DNA of 64,000 nucleotides from Arenibacter amylolyticus. GTDB taxonomy: Bacteria > Bacteroidota > Bacteroidia > Flavobacteriales > Flavobacteriaceae. The position numbers were made by a program, and so were the translations under genes. Position 1 is the first letter of the stretch; every line of letters starts with the position of its first letter. The notes under the pieces were generated by a model, which did not search any database, was not told the DNA's origin, and saw only the letters and a program-made list of their open reading frames with translations. This document shows, in pieces, positions 17,663 to 24,644 of the stretch. The stretch covers positions 186,001 to 250,000 of the forward strand of contig NZ_MTAZ01000004.1 of NCBI RefSeq assembly GCF_002150785.1, in the 5' to 3' direction.

Positions 17663-19321
17663 TTATAAGGTTGTTTTTACTTCAACTGAATTTAAAATCC
17701 TCTCTACAATTTGTTCGGCATAAGGGTCGTCTGCCTGCCAGCTAAGGATCAGGTTTTGTTGAAAACCCTTGCCGCCAAAAAATAGCACGGCATACTTTCC
17801 GTTTACCAATTGCTCCGAATCCGGAACCGCAAACTTTCCGCTTCCATAAAGTTTTACTCCTCTTACGCCCGTACGAGTGGTAAACTCCTCTTGTTTGGTA
17901 ATAATGTTTCTAGCTCCCTGTGCTTCAAAATTCTGCAATATCTGTTCCGAAGATTTTTCATAATCAGGTTCTTCAGACTGAGCAAGAAGGATAGAAGTGG
18001 TGGCTACGGTAAACAAGGCCGAAGGGTTTCTATAGGCAAAGGCTTGCATTTCCTTGATGGTAGCCTGCGATTCTGCCGGTAACTTTACCGCCTGGCGCAA
18101 TAGCACCTTAGGGGTTTCTACGCTCACTGGAGGGAAACCGTAATCGCTCTGTACCCAATCCCCTTCCAGTAATTCTTTGGTGGGATGGCCCAATACAGTA
18201 TCTTTAACATAGTCGAATCCGTAATAGCCTACGGCGGCAACCCCAGTAAATACCAATAATAAAACGGCGGCCAGGGAGGTGTAAACCAGTTTTTTTCGTT
18301 GGCTCTTTTGCCTAATTTCTTCCTGGTATTCTTCCTGCTGCATTAGCTCTTCGGGAGTAGGCTCTGGAATGGCTTCCTTTGTTTTGATAACAATCAATTC
18401 TACCGATTTTCTATCGGCTTCGGCTACGGATGTGTCGGGTTTGGACTTGGCAAATTTTACCAGGTCCGAAGTTTGCAACACTTTTTTGAATTGTTGGATG
18501 GTTTCTTGCTCCAGTTTCAATTTCCCCGCATCCTTCATCATTTCCAGCTTGTCTATCAACTGGTCCGTGGTGCTTTCCATGGCGGCTACATGAACGTCTT
18601 CCTCCAAATAGGAGCGTACAATGTTCGTTAGTTCGGAGTAGTATGTTTTATAGTCGTCCTGAATCAGATATTTGGAGTTTTCCAATTGTTTTAAACCCAG
18701 GATAGCCCTATCAAAAGGAGGTAGTAATGCTACTTTCTCCTCTTCACTGAGGGGTTTTTTTCTAAAAACAAACCAGTAAAGAAGTCCGCCTAAAACAAGG
18801 AGAATGCCCAAAATCCAAAGAATTAAGCCCCACGGAATAGAGCGACTCTTTTCTACCGCGATCAGGGGTTTTATGTCGTACATCTTTTGTACCGTGGTGT
18901 CCACGGCCACGTTGGCTACATTTATTACGAGCGAATCCGTGAAAAAGTGCTTCCCATTAATTTCAATCATCTGTGCGGGTAGGGTGTAGGTGCCAGAATC
19001 AAATTGGGTAAGGGCATAAGTTTTTTGAAGGGTTAGTCGATCTGTTTTTCGTATAGTATCGGTCATTATTGCTTCCACGGTCTCTAAAGGCGAAAAGGTT
19101 TGGCCCTCTGGAAAAACCACATGGGATAAGGTGTCGGTTTCTACGGTTACCTTCCAATGTAGCTGTTCCCCAATTTTAATGGCCGTCGTATCTACCGAAG
19201 AGGTAATAGTGGGGGCTGATTGGGAAAAACCGGGTGTTGCTACCAAAAACAGGCATACGGCCAAGGCGCGCAATAAATGCGAAGCATATTTATCTCTAAT
19301 TAAAAACACAGAATCCTTCAT
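17663..19321 (-). CDS. Bat-operon membrane protein with BatD-like N-terminus, 552 aa
   Basis: Not one of the standard BatA-E proteins. A long N-terminal signal sequence (to about residue 34) is followed by a beta-sandwich domain of BatD type (about 38-140), a first transmembrane helix (163-186), a cytoplasmic helical domain of about 155 residues that resembles the cytosolic ends of BatD (YKTYYSELTNIVRSYLEEDV), a second transmembrane helix (345-367) and a further domain of about 180 residues of unknown fold. Its position between DUF58 and batA, with 5- and 0-base gaps, makes it part of the complex. Function unknown. Confidence 0.85.
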   Translation of the reverse strand: MKDSVFLIRDKYASHLLRALAVCLFLVATPGFSQSAPTITSSVDTTAIKIGEQLHWKVTVETDTLSHVVFPEGQTFSPLETVEAIMTDTIRKTDRLTLQKTYALTQFDSGTYTLPAQMIEINGKHFFTDSLVINVANVAVDTTVQKMYDIKPLIAVEKSRSIPWGLILWILGILLVLGGLLYWFVFRKKPLSEEEKVALLPPFDRAILGLKQLENSKYLIQDDYKTYYSELTNIVRSYLEEDVHVAAMESTTDQLIDKLEMMKDAGKLKLEQETIQQFKKVLQTSDLVKFAKSKPDTSVAEADRKSVELIVIKTKEAIPEPTPEELMQQEEYQEEIRQKSQRKKLVYTSLAAVLLLVFTGVAAVGYYGFDYVKDTVLGHPTKELLEGDWVQSDYGFPPVSVETPKVLLRQAVKLPAESQATIKEMQAFAYRNPSALFTVATTSILLAQSEEPDYEKSSEQILQNFEAQGARNIITKQEEFTTRTGVRGVKLYGSGKFAVPDSEQLVNGKYAVLFFGGKGFQQNLILSWQADDPYAEQIVERILNSVEVKTTL

Positions 19322-19326
19322 TTGTA

Positions 19327-20193
19327 TTAACCTCGTCGCTTAAAATAGCCTAACAATTTTTTCACATAACTTTCATCTACCCTACAGCTTAATACTCCGC
19401 AACCCGCTTTGGTAAAGGAGTCTTTAAAATATGCCACCTTATCGTGGTAGTATTTCCCATAGGCGCTCCTTACTTGTTTAGATTGGGTGTTTACCAATTG
19501 TAGGGTCCCTGTCTCTGCATCCTGCATTTGTACCACTCCCAAATTGGGAATTTGTTCTTCCCTTTCGTCAAAAATCCGAATACCGGTCAGGTCGTGCTTT
19601 TTGCCCGTAATCCGTAAGGTCTGGAGGTAATCATCCGCAATAAAATCGGAGAGTACAAAAACAATGGCCTTTTTCTTCATCACGTTCGTGAGGAATTTTA
19701 AAGCTTTGCCCACATCGGTTTTTGTACTTTTTGGAGAAAACTCCAGCAATTCCCGGATTATTCGCAGGGCATGACTTCTTCCCTTTTTAGGGGGAATGTA
19801 CAGCTCCACTTCATCGGTAAATAAAATTAAACCTACCTTATCGTTGTTCTGAAGGGCGGAAAAGGCCAAGGTGGCCGAAATTTCCGTGATGACTTCTTTC
19901 TTAAATTGATTGTTGGTACCAAAGAGTTGGGAGCCACTCACATCTACCATAAGCATCATGGTTAGCTCTCGCTCTTCCTCAAAAACTTTTACATAGGGTT
20001 CGTTGTAGCGTGCAGTTACATTCCAATCTATAGACCGTACGTCGTCCCCAAATTGGTATTGGCGAACCTCGCTAAACGTCATCCCCCTGCCTTTAAAGGT
20101 AGAGTGGTACTCCCCACCAAAAATATGGTCGGAAAGACGCCTGGTCTTTATCTCAATCTTACGTACTTTTTTTAGTAATTCCTTGGTATCCAT
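19327..20193 (-). CDS. DUF58 (VWA-like) protein of the MoxR/Bat system
   Basis: 288 residues, cytosolic. The family signature is clear: the G-D-D-V-R-S-I-D-W-N-V-T-A-R block at about residue 48-62, followed by the VWA-like strand with M-V-D-V-S-G-S. DUF58 proteins regularly follow a moxR gene and precede VWA proteins, and probably relay between the ATPase and the membrane complex. The next gene starts five bases after the stop. Upstream is a 92-base gap to moxR containing short direct and inverted repeats. Confidence 0.92.
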   Translation of the reverse strand: MDTKELLKKVRKIEIKTRRLSDHIFGGEYHSTFKGRGMTFSEVRQYQFGDDVRSIDWNVTARYNEPYVKVFEEERELTMMLMVDVSGSQLFGTNNQFKKEVITEISATLAFSALQNNDKVGLILFTDEVELYIPPKKGRSHALRIIRELLEFSPKSTKTDVGKALKFLTNVMKKKAIVFVLSDFIADDYLQTLRITGKKHDLTGIRIFDEREEQIPNLGVVQMQDAETGTLQLVNTQSKQVRSAYGKYYHDKVAYFKDSFTKAGCGVLSCRVDESYVKKLLGYFKRRG

Positions 20194-20285
20194 TTTACAG
20201 TTTGCAGTTTACATTGATAAGTATTCAGCCATAGCCGAGGCTGTTGTGCTGGGCTGTTGCTTATGGACTGATAACTGTAGACTGA
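20194..20285. repeat. Short repeat-like spacer between moxR and DUF58 genes
   Basis: The gap starts with a tract containing CAGTTTGCAGTTTAC and ends with ACTGATAACTGTAGACTGAT. The two ends are roughly complementary and consist of short CAGTTT/AACTG units, separated by an imperfect hairpin AGCCATAGCCGAGGCTGT. Such degenerate units could be a processing or attenuation site within the operon, or a leftover of a dispersed repeat. I cannot tell which from one copy. Confidence 0.3.
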
Positions 20286-21287
20286 TTAAGGTACTTCGAT
20301 CTCGTTAATGATCTTGTTTATGATTTCCTCCGAAGTGGTGTTTTCTGCCTCTGCCTCATAGGTAATGCCTACTCTGTGACGAAGAACATCTAAGGCAACC
20401 GCCCGTACATCTTCGGGGACCACATACCCTCTTCTTTTTATAAAAGCATAACATTTGGCTGCAGTAGCCAAATTAATACTACCCCTTGGAGAGGCACCAA
20501 AGCTTATTAAAGGCTTAAGGCTTTCCAAGTTATATTTCTCTGGGTATCTAGTGGCAAAAACGATGTCTAGGATATATTTTTCAATTTTCTCATCCATATA
20601 GACTTCCCTGACCGCCTTTTGCGCCCGCAATATCTGATCTACCGTTGCTACTCGCTGTACTTGATCAAAAGAGCCGTTGAGGTTTTGACGGATTATCAAC
20701 TGTTCCTCGTTAAGCTTAGGGTAGTCTATCACCGTCTTTAGCATAAAACGGTCTACCTGGGCTTCCGGTAAGGGGTAGGTCCCTTCCTGCTCTATAGGGT
20801 TCTGGGTGGCCATTACCAAGAAAGGCTTGTCCAAAATAAAGGTCTCATCCCCAATAGTTACCTGCTTTTCCTGCATGGCTTCCAAGAGGGCCGATTGTAC
20901 CTTTGCGGGGGCTCGGTTTATCTCATCCGCCAAAACGAAATTGGCGAAAATGGGACCTTTCTTTATGGAAAAGTCGTTTTCTTTCATGTTATAGATCATG
21001 GTCCCTACCACATCGGCCGGTAAGAGGTCTGGGGTAAATTGAATTCTACTAAAGCTGCCGTGCACCGCCTTGGCCAAGGTGTTAATCGCCAAGGTTTTTG
21101 CTAAGCCCGGAACCCCTTCCAAAAGGATGTGACCCTGACCCAAAAGACCTATGAGTAATCGTTCTACCATGTGCTTTTGCCCAACGATCACCTTGTTCAT
21201 TTCTAAAATAAGTAGGTCGATAAAAGCACTCTCCTGTGCAATTTTCTCGTTTACAGCGCTGATATCCACCGAAGTATTTTGTTCCAT
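20286..21287 (-). CDS. MoxR-family AAA+ ATPase
   Basis: 333 residues. Walker A is G-V-P-G-L-A-K-T near residue 58-65, Walker B is V-L-A-D-E-I-N-R-A-P, and sensor 1 lies in M-A-T-Q-N-P-I-E-Q-E-G-T-Y-P-L-P-E-A-Q, all typical of the MoxR proper subfamily. MoxR ATPases act as chaperone-like remodelers on VWA proteins encoded beside them. As first gene of the Bat cluster it probably sets transcription of all eight genes; the 374-base upstream spacer would hold the promoter. Confidence 0.95.
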   Translation of the reverse strand: MEQNTSVDISAVNEKIAQESAFIDLLILEMNKVIVGQKHMVERLLIGLLGQGHILLEGVPGLAKTLAINTLAKAVHGSFSRIQFTPDLLPADVVGTMIYNMKENDFSIKKGPIFANFVLADEINRAPAKVQSALLEAMQEKQVTIGDETFILDKPFLVMATQNPIEQEGTYPLPEAQVDRFMLKTVIDYPKLNEEQLIIRQNLNGSFDQVQRVATVDQILRAQKAVREVYMDEKIEKYILDIVFATRYPEKYNLESLKPLISFGASPRGSINLATAAKCYAFIKRRGYVVPEDVRAVALDVLRHRVGITYEAEAENTTSEEIINKIINEIEVP

Positions 21288-21661
21288 ATAGCCCTTTGTT
21301 TGTTTTTTGAGTTAGTTTGTAAGATCCAAAAGAGGATGCAAAATGAAAATTTATTTAGTTATCGGCTGTTAATGTATGGTTAAATATTGTTGAATGACCT
21401 ATAATTTATGAAGTATTTAAGGGATTTATTCATATTTTCACAAACATATGTAAAATAAATCGACCAATCCAAAAAACGAATATTGCATTGAAATTTATAG
21501 CCTGCTTTATCCGCGGATAGTACCTTCAATAATCAGGGCGGATCTAAGCCTTCCAACAGTCGTTTTTTCTGGAATTATTTTACTCCCTTTCTAAGTTGTT
21601 GGGAGTAATTCCTAGACGCTATTACGGAAATAGTTTTATGCAAAATTTAAAATACAAAACC
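21288..21661. other. Divergent intergenic region, moxR / SDR gene
   Basis: AT-rich 374-base spacer between divergent genes. It must contain the promoters of the Bat operon and of the SDR-AlbA_2 pair. I could not pick a convincing full TTG-N19-TAnnTTTG match for either. A short open stretch from TTG at 21596 is only the upstream extension of the SDR frame. Confidence 0.5.
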
Positions 21662-22432
21662 ATGCACTCATCAAATAAAAAACCAGTAGCATTTATAACA
21701 GGGGCCACCAGTGGTATAGGGCTGGAAACGGCCAAGCTGTTTGCTTTAAATAAAATAGATCTTATCCTCTGTGGAAGAAGACAGGATGCTTTGGATGCCT
21801 TAACAAAGGAGCTATCGCGCTATGCCAAGGTGCATACCCTAACTTTTGACGTCCGTGATAAAAAGGCTGTTTTTAAGGCGATTAACTCCCTTCCTGTTGA
21901 TTTTTCAGATGTGGATATCCTTGTGAATAATGCGGGCAATGCACACGGTTTGGATGGGTTTGATACGGCTAGTATAGATGATTGGGATGCCATGCTAGAT
22001 ATTAACGTTAAAGGGCTGCTGTATGTTTCCAAAGCAATAATTCCCAAAATGGTGAAAAAAAGGTCGGGACATATCATCAATATTGGTTCCATTGCCGCTA
22101 AGGAAGTGTATCCTAAGGGGAATGTTTATTGCGCCAGTAAGTACGCAGTAGATGCCATAAACCAGGGTATGAGGATAGATCTCAACGAGTATAATATTCG
22201 GGTAGGGGCCATTCATCCGGGGAAGGTAGAAACGGGATTCAGTAACGTCCGTTTTAAGGGCGATGTGGAAAAAGCCGCCAAGACCTATGAAGGCTATGAG
22301 CCCTTGCAGGCTAAGGATATTGCAGATATTATCCATTTTGTAGTTACCAGGCCCTATCATGTGAATATCGCCGATTTAATGGTGTTGCCAACCGCGCAGG
22401 CTTCTGCTACTATTGTGAATAAAGAACCATGA
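21662..22432 (+). CDS. Short-chain dehydrogenase/reductase (YdfG-like)
   Basis: 256 residues from the ATG at 21662; upstream in-frame starts at 21638 and 21596 (TTG) are less likely because the cofactor loop T-G-A-T-S-G-I-G should be near residue 13. Classical SDR motifs follow: N-N-A-G (NNAGNAHG), the catalytic serine in I-N-I-G-S-I-A, and Y-C-A-S-K. The pattern after the active site (IHPGKVETGFSNVRFKGD) resembles NADP-dependent serine/3-hydroxy acid dehydrogenases such as YdfG. The stop overlaps the next ATG by four bases. Confidence 0.9.
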   Translation: MHSSNKKPVAFITGATSGIGLETAKLFALNKIDLILCGRRQDALDALTKELSRYAKVHTLTFDVRDKKAVFKAINSLPVDFSDVDILVNNAGNAHGLDGFDTASIDDWDAMLDINVKGLLYVSKAIIPKMVKKRSGHIINIGSIAAKEVYPKGNVYCASKYAVDAINQGMRIDLNEYNIRVGAIHPGKVETGFSNVRFKGDVEKAAKTYEGYEPLQAKDIADIIHFVVTRPYHVNIADLMVLPTAQASATIVNKEP

Positions 22433-23565
22433 TTAATAAGCGACTACTTGTAAAAAATCTGTTGGCCCATAACGATGAAAATAGTTTTTACGATAAAAAA
22501 CAATCTATAAATATTGGGCAGAAGGAGGGAAAGGCAAAATTCTTAAAACATGTTTGTGCCTTGGCAAATAGCAATCCCAATAACAACTCTTTTATTGTCA
22601 TTGGCGTAGGGGATGAGAAAAATGACATTATGGGGGTCGATTTTTTCGATGATAGCAAAATCCAGAATCTTGTAAATGCCTATTTGGAGAATCCGCCTCG
22701 GATCGCTTATGAGAATATTCCTTTCCCGCATCTTCCTTCGGGGAAGGTAGTAGGGCTGGTGACCATTAGGTCTAACGGAAAGGTCTGTTCGCTACGAAAG
22801 AATATATGGAAGTATTACGGGGGAACCGTTTTTTTTAGGGAGGGCAGTATTAGCTTGCCTAAGGCTTATGGGGTGGAGTTGGTGGATTTAAATTCCCAAG
22901 CCGTAGCCACTATTGAGCAACACGCCAAAAACAATATTGAGCTTACCCTAGACGGGGTGGTCAACTTCCTGATGGAGAGGCACAAAGACCTTAGTAGTTC
23001 CTATAAGGTTTTTAAAGAACAATTTGTGGTCTGCTGGGCAGGAAATGAGAAAAAAGTGAATGGAGAGATCTACTACTCGCGGGTAGATATAGAACTGATT
23101 ACCGAACAAGTAAAACTCTTCTATTCGGAATTTGATGAGATTACCATTGCCTATGACGAGGATTCCTTTACTACTATAGAATATGTGCAATTGGGACTGA
23201 GCGATCAACAAAAGTATTACCCCCTAGAAAAAGTAGTGCTCACCTTTTTTGAAAATGGCACCTATACCATTCTAAGTGATTTAATTTTTGAGCCTCCCCG
23301 TTACGATAAAAAAACACTATATCATATCTACAATGCCAATTTGGCCCTTTTAAAAAAGATAGAGGCAAATAGGAAGTTAACCCCTAATGAAAAACGGGAT
23401 CTCTCCTTATTGTCCGATACCATGTTGATCTGTTATGTAAATGGGTTTGAAGAGGCAAAAGAGGTCATGGAAGAGGCCAAGCCTATGATTAAGAAGTACG
23501 ACCTTCCTACGTATCAATCCATAAAAGAATCGCTCCGCATCATTAGAAAGGTGAATTATAGTTAA
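22429..23565 (+). CDS. AlbA_2 (Schlafen-type) ATP-binding domain protein
   Basis: 378 residues, soluble. The N-terminal half carries the AlbA_2/divergent AAA-4 signature: N-I-G-Q-K-E-G, L-A-N-S-N-P-N-N-N-S-F-I-V-I-G-V-G-D, the P-P-R-I strand and G-K-V-V-G-L-V-T-I. The second half has no domain I can name and ends with helices of TPR-like character. Members are usually called predicted transcriptional regulators or ATP-binding proteins, and the family also occurs in Schlafen-type nucleases and phage-defence proteins. Here it is translationally coupled to an SDR gene and ends 13 bases from the convergent sugar kinase. Role unknown. Confidence 0.8.
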   Translation: MINKRLLVKNLLAHNDENSFYDKKQSINIGQKEGKAKFLKHVCALANSNPNNNSFIVIGVGDEKNDIMGVDFFDDSKIQNLVNAYLENPPRIAYENIPFPHLPSGKVVGLVTIRSNGKVCSLRKNIWKYYGGTVFFREGSISLPKAYGVELVDLNSQAVATIEQHAKNNIELTLDGVVNFLMERHKDLSSSYKVFKEQFVVCWAGNEKKVNGEIYYSRVDIELITEQVKLFYSEFDEITIAYDEDSFTTIEYVQLGLSDQQKYYPLEKVVLTFFENGTYTILSDLIFEPPRYDKKTLYHIYNANLALLKKIEANRKLTPNEKRDLSLLSDTMLICYVNGFEEAKEVMEEAKPMIKKYDLPTYQSIKESLRIIRKVNYS

Positions 23566-23578
23566 TAAAGTATAGGGG

Positions 23579-24529
23579 TTAAAGCCGGTCTAGTTGATTT
23601 TGGGTTGGTAGGGATTCTATGGCTCCGTAGTTGGTAGTGGTAATGGCCCCAGCCTTATTTGCGATTAAAACCATTTCTTCTAAGGTGCTAAATGGCAATG
23701 CTCTGTGGTTTGAGGTGTTTTCTAGCTTGGAGATTTGATACAATAGGCATCCTATAAAAGCATCGCCTGCTCCTGTAGTGTCTACAGGGTTTACGGAAAT
23801 ACTCGGAATTGTCTTTTGGGTAGTGGCCGTGCTAAGGTAGGTGCCTTCCTTGCCTAGGGTGATGGTAATGGTTTCTGCTCCTAAGCGATGCAAAAAGGCA
23901 CAGGCTTCTTGTAGGTCTTGTTTTCCGGAAATTAACTGGGCTTCTTCCAGGCTGAATTTTGCCAGGTGGGCTTTCTCAATAAAGGGGAGGCATTTCTCCA
24001 CAAAAGTAGCTTCCTTGCCTTTCCATAAATCGGTTCTAAAGTTGGGGTCAAAGCTTATAAACGCATCTACCAGTACCGCATCTTGTAAATAGCGGGTATA
24101 GGTGTCTTCCAATTCACCGCCCAAAAACGCAGTGGCGGCCCCAAAGTGGATAATTTGGTTTTTAAAGTGGTTTATTAAGCTGGGATCATGCCGCAACTTC
24201 TGGTCGGCACCTCTGCTAAAAACAAAATCGCGTTCCCCATCTTCTGCTAAGGAAACAAAAGCCAAGGTGGTAAAGGTGGTAGCTAGTTGTGTTAGGGAGG
24301 TGTTTACCTTGCCTTGCTCCAAGGTGTGTAAAAGAAAGGTGCCAAAGGGGTCCTTTCCAACGCATCCCACAAAATAACCGCTCCCATTTAATTTGGCTAT
24401 GGCGGCCGCAACATTGGCGGGTGCGCCCCCAGCCTTTTTGGAGAAGTCGGTAGCCTTGCTAAGATCGTTACCTTGTTGAGTAGCAACAAAATCGATCAAT
24501 AATTCCCCGATGCAGTATACGTTTTTCAT
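23579..24529 (-). CDS. PfkB-family carbohydrate kinase, probably fructokinase
   Basis: 316 residues of the ribokinase/PfkB fold. The N-terminal G-E-L-L-I-D-F motif, the K-K-A-G-G-A-P-A-N-V-A substrate loop and the C-terminal D-T-T-G-A-G-D-A-F anion hole with the catalytic aspartate are present. The GELLIDF start and F-S-R-G-A-D segment are closest to fructokinases. It phosphorylates a sugar with ATP in the cytosol. No transporter or glycosidase lies next to it, so the physiological substrate stays open. Confidence 0.9.
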   Translation of the reverse strand: MKNVYCIGELLIDFVATQQGNDLSKATDFSKKAGGAPANVAAAIAKLNGSGYFVGCVGKDPFGTFLLHTLEQGKVNTSLTQLATTFTTLAFVSLAEDGERDFVFSRGADQKLRHDPSLINHFKNQIIHFGAATAFLGGELEDTYTRYLQDAVLVDAFISFDPNFRTDLWKGKEATFVEKCLPFIEKAHLAKFSLEEAQLISGKQDLQEACAFLHRLGAETITITLGKEGTYLSTATTQKTIPSISVNPVDTTGAGDAFIGCLLYQISKLENTSNHRALPFSTLEEMVLIANKAGAITTTNYGAIESLPTQNQLDRL

Positions 24530-24584
24530 CCACTTGGTTTTAGAGGGTTGGGTGTTTTACAATGGATGTTAAGGTAATAAAAAT

Positions 24585-24634
24585 ATTGCCATCAACTACC
24601 CCTACTGCTTAAGTGGGGGATGGTTGATGGCAAT
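24585..24634 (-). terminator. Hairpin terminator after ribonucleotide reductase
   Basis: Perfect 12-bp outer stem (ATTGCCATCAAC with GTTGATGGCAAT) plus an inner C/G pairing (ACCCC with GGGGA). On the minus strand it is followed by ATTTTTATT. It begins about 10 bases beyond the reductase stop, where an intrinsic terminator is expected. Confidence 0.75.
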
Positions 24635-24644
24635 TAGTTGTGGG

